The notes below the pieces were generated by a model. That model searched no databases, was not told the DNA's origin, and saw only the letters and a list, made by a program, of their open reading frames with translations. The position numbers and the translations under genes are program-made. From Gramella sp. AN32 (GTDB lineage Bacteria > Bacteroidota > Bacteroidia > Flavobacteriales > Flavobacteriaceae), in the NCBI RefSeq assembly GCF_023718305.1, contig NZ_QEYO01000018.1, forward strand, positions 26,822-90,821: a DNA stretch of 64,000 nt. Direction: 5' to 3'. Below, piece after piece: positions 44,961 through 52,351 of the stretch. Position 1 is the first letter of the stretch, and each line of letters begins with the position of its first letter.

Positions 44961-45623
44961 TTATTTCCTCTTATCCCCAGCCCGCTTATCAAAAGCAATC
45001 AAGTTAAACAGTTCTCGCATTCGGCTGCGCACCCGGTGGCCATAGCGATCTTCCAGCTCTTCAGCATTTAGGTTTGTGGTAGCGTGTGTTTTAATTTTGT
45101 GCTTGGTTTGTAGATACAGCTCATATCTAGATAAGAGCACTTCGCCCATCACGTTCAAATCTTTTCCGTAGAATCTACCAGACGGTTCAACGCCTAAATC
45201 GTCAAAACAGTAAAACTTGGTATTACCATATTCTTCAACGGTTTTAAAACCTAGATGATTAAAACTGAAAGTTACATTCCGGCAAGGAATCATCTCATAA
45301 GGTCGTTGCATTGGAACGATATGGCGCAGTAGTTTCATCAAAGAGGTCTTTCCACATCCCACGGGTCCGGAAAGAAGAATGCCCTTGTCAGGATCGATAT
45401 CATCTTTCAGGCAATTTTCTTTGTCCTTGATGAAATAGTAGCATAGTTTTCGAATGATAACCGTGTCCTCATCATAGATTCTGAATTGTTTGCCAAAAAG
45501 TAACTTTCCCTTTGCATTTAAGTAAATCAAGATTTTGTCAAAATCGTAGAGTACGCTCTTTCCATCAAATTTTCCGAGCCAGTATTCCACGCCACCTTCG
45601 ATAATTTTAGAGGGGTTGTCCAT
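44961..45623 (-). CDS. DnaC/IstB-like AAA+ ATPase of the conjugative element
   Basis: 220 residues. Walker A is LLSGPVGCGKTSLMK near 82-96, Walker B is FYCFDDLGVEP near 140, and sensor motif HATTNLNAEELEDRYG near 182. The N-terminus lacks any IS-related DNA-binding domain. Such ATPases accompany replication proteins on elements and may load helicase. It overlaps the DnaD-like gene upstream by 17 bp, so they are translated together. Its 3' end was duplicated (see 42970-43075). Confidence 0.75.
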   Translation of the reverse strand: MDNPSKIIEGGVEYWLGKFDGKSVLYDFDKILIYLNAKGKLLFGKQFRIYDEDTVIIRKLCYYFIKDKENCLKDDIDPDKGILLSGPVGCGKTSLMKLLRHIVPMQRPYEMIPCRNVTFSFNHLGFKTVEEYGNTKFYCFDDLGVEPSGRFYGKDLNVMGEVLLSRYELYLQTKHKIKTHATTNLNAEELEDRYGHRVRSRMRELFNLIAFDKRAGDKRK

Positions 45624-46359
45624 AATCCTTGAGTTTAGTGGTTTGTAGGTTGTCCCGATTATGGGACGCTTCCTTTTTAATTTCTTTGTGTTCCTTGTTA
45701 AATAATTCGGTTCTTTCCATCCAGTGGATCGCTAAAGCCTGCCAGTCCCTTACCTGGTTTCCGTCACTGGTTTTCCAATCATTAGCCTGGTAATGCTTAA
45801 AGAATTTTTTTCCTTCATCAGCATCAAATCCTTTTTCTTCAAAAAAAATTAAAACGGCCTGCCTGCCCTTTGGCTGTTTATTACTATTTATTTGTTTAGT
45901 ATTGTTTATATAAGGTACCAATGCTTGTCCACTCACGGGACGGTGCGGGTCCACAGCTTGTCCATTTACGGGATGGTGCTGGTACATCACCGGTTCACGT
46001 ACGGGATGGTACTGTTCCGCAACCTGTTCCAATATGGGATCGTAGTCTCCCGTATCCGGTTCATCAGTTGTCCCGATAATGGCCATCTTGATTTTACTTC
46101 CTTTATACGGATTATTGGAAGGGAAATAGGAGAGGTAATTCCATGAATCAAGATCGGTGATACAACGATGATAGGTAGATTTTGAACCTATCTTGGCCAC
46201 GCGCATGAGTTCTCTGCGGTTCACAAAAAAACCATCGGCAAAACGGCTGCTGTTCCATTCCTGGAACAAAGCCATATACAGGCTGATATGTGTTGGGTTT
46301 AGGCGGTCATCAAAAAAGAAGGTTGAAAAAGCCGCGTTAAGTAGCTTTATATAATTCAT
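45607..46359 (-). CDS. Replication-associated DnaD/Lin1244-like protein with 11-residue repeats
   Basis: 250 residues. The N-terminal ~95 residues look like a winged-helix DNA-binding domain (LNPTHISLYMALFQEWN, GFFVNRRELMRVAKIGSKSTYHRCI). Residues ~103-145 are four 11-residue repeats (HPVNGQAVDP type) encoded by 33-bp units. The C-terminal part (FFEEKGFDADEGKKFFKHYQ, RDWQALAIHWM) resembles DnaD-type tails. With the overlapping ATPase gene it likely forms a replication-initiation unit. A PKGRQA stretch may be a decayed palindromic repeat. Confidence 0.6.
   Translation of the reverse strand: MNYIKLLNAAFSTFFFDDRLNPTHISLYMALFQEWNSSRFADGFFVNRRELMRVAKIGSKSTYHRCITDLDSWNYLSYFPSNNPYKGSKIKMAIIGTTDEPDTGDYDPILEQVAEQYHPVREPVMYQHHPVNGQAVDPHRPVSGQALVPYINNTKQINSNKQPKGRQAVLIFFEEKGFDADEGKKFFKHYQANDWKTSDGNQVRDWQALAIHWMERTELFNKEHKEIKKEASHNRDNLQTTKLKDYGQPL
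45922..46053. repeat. Four tandem 33-bp units
   Basis: The (A/T)(C/T)GGGA core recurs at 45935, 45968, 46001 and 46034, exactly 33 bp apart, each unit coding 11 residues within the DnaD-like protein. Units are diverged. Being a multiple of three, copy-number changes would keep the frame. Confidence 0.8.
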
Positions 46360-46362
46360 CCT

Positions 46363-46647
46363 TTATAAATCAAAATTGTGTTGTACCCTGTTTTCATCCA
46401 TCACCCGATGGATCTCCTGGATATCATAGTAAATGATCCCACCTACCTTGTTATAGGGGAGTGTACCATTAATGCGAAGATTTTGCAAAGTGCCCGGGCT
46501 TATTTGAAGCAGGTCCATAACTTCGCCAGATTTCAGATAGCGCTTGAGTGTTCCGGAAGATTGTTTAGAAAGAAGGCTTTTGATATCTTCGAGTAATTCC
46601 AATTTGAACTCGCGAAGGTCGTCTGTGGTAATAATACTTGTTGGCAT
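46363..46647 (-). CDS. Excisionase-like MerR-type HTH protein
   Basis: 94 residues. The C-terminal half, LKSGEVMDLLQISPGTLQNLRINGTLPYNKVGGIIYYD (in parts), is a helix-turn-helix_17 domain like those of Bacteroidota excisionases and element regulators. It lies 3 bp upstream of the DnaD-like gene, so it heads a leftward replication/transfer operon. Several symmetric motifs precede it. It may control replication or excision; a partner integrase was not found in the window. Confidence 0.8.
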   Translation of the reverse strand: MPTSIITTDDLREFKLELLEDIKSLLSKQSSGTLKRYLKSGEVMDLLQISPGTLQNLRINGTLPYNKVGGIIYYDIQEIHRVMDENRVQHNFDL

Positions 46648-46650
46648 AAT

Positions 46651-46732
46651 AGAACGATTTTAATAGAAAGGGACTATCAAAAGGTTAAAGCTTTTTAATT
46701 GATAGCCCCTATCAGGATTTGACTTTCGTTCT
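46651..46732. promoter_or_regulatory. Nested inverted repeats upstream of the excisionase-like gene
   Basis: Outer arms AGAACGA (46651-46657) and TCGTTCT (46726-46732) enclose GGGACTATCAA (46670-46680), TTGATAGCCCC (46699-46709) and a third half-site CCCCTATCAGG (46706-46716). Three CTATCA half-sites suggest a regulator-binding region for this promoter. Confidence 0.55.
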
Positions 46733-46772
46733 ACTAAATTGGCGCTCTTTGAAGGTTATTTTTCCCTATACG

Positions 46773-46927
46773 TTTCGTAGTTACGAGAAAATTTAACGTT
46801 TAATATTTATTGTTGGAATTTGGAGAGTTTTGGTAGCGGTAGGGCATATAATAAGTGTTTCACTGCCGAAAAAAATGGGTTATAAAGAGGGATTTCTACT
46901 TTTCGTAGTTACGGGTTACTACGAAAA
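46773..46927. repeat. Repeated TTTCGTAGTTACG elements downstream of rteC
   Basis: The 13-mer occurs at 46773-46785 and 46901-46913. The second lies in a perfect 10-bp inverted repeat, TTTTCGTAGT and ACTACGAAAA (46900-46927); the first in a shorter one. The pair stands between rteC and the excisionase-like gene, where RteC is expected to act in CTnDOT-type elements. No typical terminator T run follows. Confidence 0.5.
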
Positions 46928-46929
46928 AT

Positions 46930-47814
46930 TCAGTTTTCATCATCCTGGTTCATTTTAGCTTCCAGCCGAATGATAAGATTTTGCAGATATTTTGCCCGGG
47001 GGCCTTTTCGGGACTTCATTTCAGAGTAAGTTTTGTAAATATTCTCCAGCTTGATATTGAAGAAGTCTTCGAATGAAGAAGTAACGGTGCTTATGTCCAC
47101 TGCTCCATGATTGAGGTCTCCATTGGCATATAAAGCATAGATAAGTTCTACCAGAGCGGTCTTTGAGCCAGACCACAACATGATTTTATGCTTTTTGTCC
47201 AGAAAGGATTCCTGTTTTCCTGGTTTTAAAGTTTCCATGGCTTCCCGAATGTAATGAATGAGCCGGTACATCGCCTGGATTTTTGCCCATAACATATCAT
47301 GCGAACTTGAGAACTCCGGGTACTGGTAGTAATTGATCATGGGAGTGAAAGGATAGTTCTTACGGTGATTTCGGGTAAAAAGCTGATGATCCAGGTATGC
47401 ATGTCCCTGTTCCATATACTGGACAAAATCATTATTCTTATAAAAGAATTTATTGATTTTTCGCAGTTCCTTTTCAAAGAAACGGAACTGAAAATTTTTA
47501 CCCGCTTTTGGCTTGCGGGTCTCACAGGATCTCACCTCCGAAAAGTAGATGAGATAGCTCATCGGGCAGGGCTTGATTTTTTTAAAAAACTCAATCTCAT
47601 CCGGGGTATTTTCAAAGTCCTCTTTTTCTACTATTTCTTTTAATTTTGAGAGGCTGTGATTTGAAACATCAATTCCCTTATCCGCTTTTTTTAGGGGATG
47701 GGGGATGGGTACCACCTTTGTGTTTAAATTATTGTGAAATTCATGTATTACATCATCAAACATCTTATTCTTACCTTGAATCATTAAAAAATAGTGTGGT
47801 AACGGGATCTTCAA
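46930..47814 (-). CDS. rteC: RteC-family regulator of conjugative-element excision
   Basis: 294 residues. RteC-type features include MKSRKGPRAKYLQNLIIRLE at the C-terminus, LMLWSGSKTALVELIYALYANG-like sequence near 215-235 and FFNIKLENIYKTYSEM. In CTnDOT, RteC activates the excision operon by binding upstream of it. Here the excisionase-like gene lies next downstream on the same strand, with repeated symmetric motifs between. It follows the oxoamine synthase gene by 48 bp and may be transcribed with it. Confidence 0.88.
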   Translation of the reverse strand: MKIPLPHYFLMIQGKNKMFDDVIHEFHNNLNTKVVPIPHPLKKADKGIDVSNHSLSKLKEIVEKEDFENTPDEIEFFKKIKPCPMSYLIYFSEVRSCETRKPKAGKNFQFRFFEKELRKINKFFYKNNDFVQYMEQGHAYLDHQLFTRNHRKNYPFTPMINYYQYPEFSSSHDMLWAKIQAMYRLIHYIREAMETLKPGKQESFLDKKHKIMLWSGSKTALVELIYALYANGDLNHGAVDISTVTSSFEDFFNIKLENIYKTYSEMKSRKGPRAKYLQNLIIRLEAKMNQDDEN

Positions 47815-47862
47815 TTTGCCTGGTTTAATAAAAAAACGGAGTAGGGTTCAATCAGTTATTAA

Positions 47863-50271
47863 TTACGAAAACTCATTTCTCATCATCTCTAATTGTTCCA
47901 ACAGAAAATTGTCCCCAGCCTGTATAAAAGCCTGTTTGGTCCTTATTTTAGCACCGAATTTTCGTTTTTCAAAGGAAGCGCTAAATCCTAGATCTATCCT
48001 CTCAAAATTTAAGTCCCTTGCCCTTTTGATGGTTTGATATAGCAATTGACGATAAACCTGGAATTCTCGGGCATAGGTATAATCCATACCGATTAAATTC
48101 GGAACGTATATACCTTCTTTATTTTTGTAACAGAACATAACACCGACAATCTGGTTTTTTGGCTTAAGCTGTAATTCAATAAACTCCCAGCATGGATGGG
48201 ATGCCATATTTTGAAATACTTCCCTGGGATAAGTAAAAGTATTCAATCCGAAATTCTGTGATTTCACATTTTTATAGAGTTCATAATACTTCTCAATCTT
48301 TTCTGAAGCAGGGGAGTTTATAATTGAAGTATTGAATTTCTCTTCAAATGGTTTTACCTCTTTTCTGAAATGTTTTCGGGACCTGGAACTTAAGGTTTCA
48401 AGAAATTCTTCTTCATTGCTCCAGTTCAAATCATCGATCACGCAGGAATCAGGCATTGCTATGGGGATGTAACCTTCCTTTTGAAACAGTTCTGCTAAAG
48501 GGGTTGCCTTTCTAAAATCACGCAGGACGGACATTCCGGTTCCTAATCGCTCAGCCAATTCTTCTGTTTTCAGCAATAATTCTTTTAAAGCTTTATCAGA
48601 TTTTGAGTGCTTGCGGTCTATATACAAATGTGTCCCTTCAGTAAATAGACATCCCATGGATAGTACTTTGGTGGTCATCGCATAAGGATCTGCTTCCCTG
48701 TCTTTCTCTATGGCTTTCGATACCGAATCCGGGGCAAGCATATCATTCTTCCATAAACCGGCAGTGAAGAATGTAGCTAAAATCGGATGGCCATCATGAT
48801 CCTTAATTATATAATAATGGAATGTCCAGTTATGCTCTTTCTGGTCGTTATTGGAAAAGCATTTCTCCAGAAATTGGAGTCCTTCCACATTGAGCATATT
48901 ATTTATTCCAAGTAGTTTATTCCATAGGTCTGTATCGATGTCTTCAATACTTTCCGCATAAATCACCGAAAAATCTGAACCTGATTTTTCTTTTATAATA
49001 TTTTGGTGTACTTCAATATTAAAAGCTTTCCCAACCCTTTTCAAGGTATTATTTGTTGCCTTTAGCGCTTTTTCGTAATGATGCTCCAGGGCATCCACCA
49101 GGGCTTTAATATCTTCTAATTCATTGTGGCAGGAAATCGTAATTCTTACTCCTGTATTTTTCACCGGAACCGCCGGGAATAATCCCAGGTTTACAAAGAA
49201 CCCTTCATCCAGTATTCGTTTGACAAAATTATAGCCGGTTGCAGGTAACCCGGTACCGATATAAAAAACAGGTGAACCGTTCTTTGATATTAAAGGCAGG
49301 TTGGTTCGTGCAAGAAGTTCATTAAAGTAATTAATTCGTAACTGCAATGCATTTTGTAAAGAATAAATCTCCGTAGATAGATGGATATCTGCGGAGGCAA
49401 TTGCCGCCGCCACCGCGCTGGGTTCCAGTTGGGCTGAAAAGGTGAGGGGGCCACCAAAGTTTTTAATTTTTTGAAAGAGTTTACGATCCGGACATACCAG
49501 CACCGCACCGGAGGCCCCAAATGTTTTGCTTAAAGTGCCAAATAATAAAATATTATCGGGTAATTCCTTTAAAACATCCATTATATAGCCACTACCGTTA
49601 TGTCCCTTCCAGCTCATTCCATGTACATCGTCAAAATATAAATGCAGTTGGGGATATTTATTACTTAGGGCAATGAGATCTTGAACCGGGGCATAATCCC
49701 CGAACATGGAATATACCCCATCTGCCATATACCATATTTTTCGAACTTTTCCAGAGAGGCGCTTTATACGATCTTCCAACATATCAAGATTATTATGGCG
49801 GATAAGACTTACCGGGATACCCCTTATTTTAAGGAATTGGGCTGCATTTTGAACACTCCAGTGAACCTGGTGATCTAAGATTACCGCATCATCGTCCCTT
49901 ACCGCTGTGGGGATTACAGCGATATGGCCTAGCGTACTATTCTTAGTTATAAGGATCGGGTTGTTGTAGATAGATCCTATTTTTTCCTCTAATTCCGCAT
50001 ACAAGGGGTGAGAGATATAAGTTTTAGAAAGTGGAAACTGGGTGCCGTATTTTTGAATAGCTTCTATGGCGGCGTTCTTAAGGCGCTGGTCTTGTTCGAG
50101 CCCCAGATAACCGGTAGTTCCGAAATGGAAGGATTCTATTCCATTAACAGTGATCTTCCTTCCGTTTAACCCGGTTCCTTCTGCATGTAAATGTAGGACA
50201 CCAGCCCTGGTGGCGTTGGTAATTACTTCATCTACGGTATCTAAAAAGTTGTTGTGCTTAATTTTTGCCAT
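47863..50271 (-). CDS. Alpha-oxoamine synthase fused to GNAT/FemAB-like acyltransferase
   Basis: 802 residues. Residues ~1-400 are a PLP-dependent alpha-oxoamine synthase of the BioF/SPT/KBL type: DDVHG at 214-218 and the PLP lysine Lys249 in GTLSKTFGASGA, with TISCHNELEDIKALVDAL at the end. Residues ~420-802 form a BioF2/DUF482-like double GNAT fold (FYYIIKDHDGHPILATFF, LSSRSRKHFRKEV, FERIDLGFSASFEKRKFG). The first half should condense an acyl-CoA with an amino acid; the second could acylate the amine. Product unknown; a sulfonolipid-, sphingoid- or aminoketone-like molecule is possible. No signal peptide. Confidence 0.8.
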   Translation of the reverse strand: MAKIKHNNFLDTVDEVITNATRAGVLHLHAEGTGLNGRKITVNGIESFHFGTTGYLGLEQDQRLKNAAIEAIQKYGTQFPLSKTYISHPLYAELEEKIGSIYNNPILITKNSTLGHIAVIPTAVRDDDAVILDHQVHWSVQNAAQFLKIRGIPVSLIRHNNLDMLEDRIKRLSGKVRKIWYMADGVYSMFGDYAPVQDLIALSNKYPQLHLYFDDVHGMSWKGHNGSGYIMDVLKELPDNILLFGTLSKTFGASGAVLVCPDRKLFQKIKNFGGPLTFSAQLEPSAVAAAIASADIHLSTEIYSLQNALQLRINYFNELLARTNLPLISKNGSPVFYIGTGLPATGYNFVKRILDEGFFVNLGLFPAVPVKNTGVRITISCHNELEDIKALVDALEHHYEKALKATNNTLKRVGKAFNIEVHQNIIKEKSGSDFSVIYAESIEDIDTDLWNKLLGINNMLNVEGLQFLEKCFSNNDQKEHNWTFHYYIIKDHDGHPILATFFTAGLWKNDMLAPDSVSKAIEKDREADPYAMTTKVLSMGCLFTEGTHLYIDRKHSKSDKALKELLLKTEELAERLGTGMSVLRDFRKATPLAELFQKEGYIPIAMPDSCVIDDLNWSNEEEFLETLSSRSRKHFRKEVKPFEEKFNTSIINSPASEKIEKYYELYKNVKSQNFGLNTFTYPREVFQNMASHPCWEFIELQLKPKNQIVGVMFCYKNKEGIYVPNLIGMDYTYAREFQVYRQLLYQTIKRARDLNFERIDLGFSASFEKRKFGAKIRTKQAFIQAGDNFLLEQLEMMRNEFS

Positions 50272-50389
50272 AGCTATTGTAAATTAAAATTTAAGGACTT
50301 ACAAGCTATGAAATAGGGTGGATAATTTTAAGCGCTAAGCCTAACGGTTTACCATAAAAGGCTTTTTAGAACAGTTTTTAGTCTTTTCA

Positions 50390-50407
50390 TTCAAATTCAA
50401 TCAAATT
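50390..50407. promoter_or_regulatory. Direct repeats TCAAATTC one helical turn apart
   Basis: TCAAATTC at 50390-50397 and 50400-50407, 10 bp offset, in the 246-bp divergent gap between the oxoamine synthase and the DUF7793/AraC genes. Tandem half-sites one turn apart suit AraC-type regulators, but AT-rich chance similarity is possible. Nothing else clear lies in this gap. Confidence 0.35.
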
Positions 50408-50517
50408 CTATGGGGAAGCTATTAAAATAAGAGAGTTTGATAGTAAACAGTGTTTTTTGTTTTCATTCCCTCCAAAATTAAAATTTTTATATTAGGGGTA
50501 TCCAAATCTTTAGCGGA

Positions 50518-50886
50518 ATGGTGGTGGATGATAAATATGCGAAAATATGGATTAGTGATGGCATTTTATTTTTTGTCTATAAAGAGATCTACGAAATAGA
50601 CCGACAGATGGCAAAATATATTGTAAGCCAAAGACTGAGGGTACAAAATGAAAAGTCATTTCCTATTTTCTGTGATTTTCGAGCAGTTACAAATGCCCAT
50701 AAAGAAGCACGGGATTACCTGGCCCTGGAAGGTTCCTATATGACTAAAGCACTCGCTTTGCTTGTAAAAGATGAACATTCCATGGCAATTACCCAATTGT
50801 ATGTAAAAACAAGTAAGCCGGATTATCCTACCAAAGTATTTATAGATAAAGAAGAAGCCCTTAGCTTTTTAAAAGATTTTAAATAA
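50518..50886 (+). CDS. DUF7793/STAS-like small protein
   Basis: 122 residues, cytoplasmic. Alternating strands and helices (KYAKIWISDGILFFVY, FPIFCDFRAVTNAHKEARDYL, ALALLVKDEHSMAITQLYVK) recall STAS/SpoIIAA-like folds grouped as DUF7793 in Bacteroidota. Such proteins may act as sensors or anti-sigma-antagonist-like partners. It is 15 bp upstream of the AraC-type regulator gene, and the two are probably one operon divergent from the oxoamine synthase. Confidence 0.6.
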   Translation: MVVDDKYAKIWISDGILFFVYKEIYEIDRQMAKYIVSQRLRVQNEKSFPIFCDFRAVTNAHKEARDYLALEGSYMTKALALLVKDEHSMAITQLYVKTSKPDYPTKVFIDKEEALSFLKDFK

Positions 50887-50901
50887 CGCAACTAAAAAAG
50901 G

Positions 50902-51846
50902 ATGGTTATGAAACGAGAATTGGACTCCCTCGATAAAGCACGCATTCATATGCTGTATCAGCAAATTATTGAAATTGCCTGTGGAAATTTTATGTACCGG
51001 CTTGAACCTTCAGGTAAAAGGGATTATATTGATACTATAGCGGTATTGCTTAATATGATGTCTGAGGAAATTTATCATTTCTGTTTTGAAGCTGAACACA
51101 AACAGGAAGAACAACATTTTCAAATGGCTTTGATATTGGATAATGATCTAAATGTGGTCTCTTATACTTCAGGACTTTTAAACATTCTTAAATGGGATGA
51201 AAATGTTTTGAACATCCATATTTCAAATCTACTTTCAAAAAACTCAAAAGCCATCTTCGATGAACATTTTCGGTCTTTTAAAGAAGATCTGGAAAATAAC
51301 TTTTTCGTTATCGATTTTCTAACCGCAGAGAACAGTTATTATAGATCACATTGCAGGCTTGAGAGAATGGTTGGGAATACCCAGAATGAACTATTTTTGA
51401 TGACAGCTTTTAAAAACCTTTATAAGTATGCTCAAAAGGAAAATCAGGACGATTTTAAAAATGACGCTACAAATGACCGGGCTAGGTCAACTAATAATGG
51501 TAGTGCCACCACAAAACTTCTTTTAAGGAACGTCCGTTTATATATACTAAGAAATTTACACACCTCCCTGCCTTCACTTCGGGAATTAGGACTCATCCAT
51601 CAAACCAATAAAACCAAGCTCAAAGAGGAATTTAAAAAAATGTATGGAACTACCATCCATCGTTTTCATATGGAGAAGCGTATAGAAAAAGCAGGGCTTT
51701 TAATACGGAACACGGAATTACCTATTTCTGAGATCACACAGAAATGCGGATTTAAAGATCACTCACATTTTTCAAAAAATTTCAAACTTCAGTTTGGACA
51801 AACTCCCACTCAACACAGAAGGCTTCATTTAGGATCTGTTTCCTAA
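50902..51846 (+). CDS. AraC-family transcriptional regulator with PAS-like sensor
   Basis: 314 residues. The last ~85 are a double HTH of AraC type (LGLIHQTNKTKLKEEFKKMYG, ISEITQKCGFKDHSHFSKNFKLQFG). The N-terminal ~200 residues contain a PAS-like region (ALILDNDLNVVSYTSGLLNIL) and no membrane helix. It probably controls the adjacent oxoamine synthase and/or the DUF6520 gene. Met3 is an alternative start. Confidence 0.88.
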   Translation: MVMKRELDSLDKARIHMLYQQIIEIACGNFMYRLEPSGKRDYIDTIAVLLNMMSEEIYHFCFEAEHKQEEQHFQMALILDNDLNVVSYTSGLLNILKWDENVLNIHISNLLSKNSKAIFDEHFRSFKEDLENNFFVIDFLTAENSYYRSHCRLERMVGNTQNELFLMTAFKNLYKYAQKENQDDFKNDATNDRARSTNNGSATTKLLLRNVRLYILRNLHTSLPSLRELGLIHQTNKTKLKEEFKKMYGTTIHRFHMEKRIEKAGLLIRNTELPISEITQKCGFKDHSHFSKNFKLQFGQTPTQHRRLHLGSVS

Positions 51847-51938
51847 CAGAACAGTCAAACTGCCTTAGCGACCATTTTATTTAAAGGTAATTGGTGACAT
51901 TTACTAGTGTAAAATTACAAAGGAATTTACATTTAAAC

Positions 51939-51954
51939 CTTATTGCGCAATAAG
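51939..51954. promoter_or_regulatory. 16-bp perfect palindrome upstream of the DUF6520 gene
   Basis: CTTATTGCGCAATAAG without spacer, 54 bp before the start codon at 52008. The size and absence of a T run fit a dimeric regulator site. Confidence 0.55.
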
Positions 51955-52007
51955 TAGGAGAAGCCGAAAATCCTTTAAAGAGTAGGTGTATTTTAAATTT
52001 TAATATT

Positions 52008-52295
52008 ATGAAAAAGCTATTTTTAATTCCATTTATGGCGCTTCTGGTTGTATTAGGCATGTCCTTTACAAATTTTGGAAGTGAAACAGACAAAGAACCG
52101 GTAAACCTGGCTAGCGATTATATTTTGGTCAATGGGAACTGGCAACCTATAGCTGAACAGGATTGTACAGGAGAAAAATACCATTGCCAGGTAAAATTCA
52201 GTGAGAATGGACAAAAGTACAATGTTTACGATGAAATGAATGTAAATACTTTAAGACTTAGTCCCACTCCCGAAGCGCGATTGATTACGCCCTAA
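52008..52295 (+). CDS. Small exported DUF6520-family protein
   Basis: 95 residues with a signal peptide (MKKLFLIPFMALLVVLGMSF, cut near residue 25). The mature ~70 residues carry WQPI, two cysteines in DCTGEKYHCQV and a short C-terminal tail ending ITP, as in the DUF6520 family of Flavobacteriia. The cysteines could form a disulfide in the periplasm. Function is unknown. It lies alone between an AraC regulator gene and a terminator, facing an oligopeptide-import operon. Confidence 0.75.
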   Translation: MKKLFLIPFMALLVVLGMSFTNFGSETDKEPVNLASDYILVNGNWQPIAEQDCTGEKYHCQVKFSENGQKYNVYDEMNVNTLRLSPTPEARLITP

Positions 52296-52314
52296 TAATC
52301 ATTAACATTCATAA

Positions 52315-52346
52315 AATTCATCCCGGAAAATTTTCCGGGATGAATT
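52315..52346. terminator. Bidirectional rho-independent terminator
   Basis: Perfect 16-bp palindrome arms, 52315-52330 (AATTCATCCCGGAAAA) and 52331-52346, between the convergent DUF6520 and M16 genes. The strong GC core with flanking A and T runs suits termination in both directions. Confidence 0.85.
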
Positions 52347-52351
52347 GTTTT

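Noticed and set aside
45922..46053. 33-bp repeats as a CRISPR array
   Set aside because: Units are contiguous, without spacers, diverged, and coding in frame within a protein gene.
41488..50411. Shared 12-mer TCAAATTCTATG at 41488 and 50400
   Set aside because: A single AT-rich 12-mer match is expected by chance in a 64-kb window.
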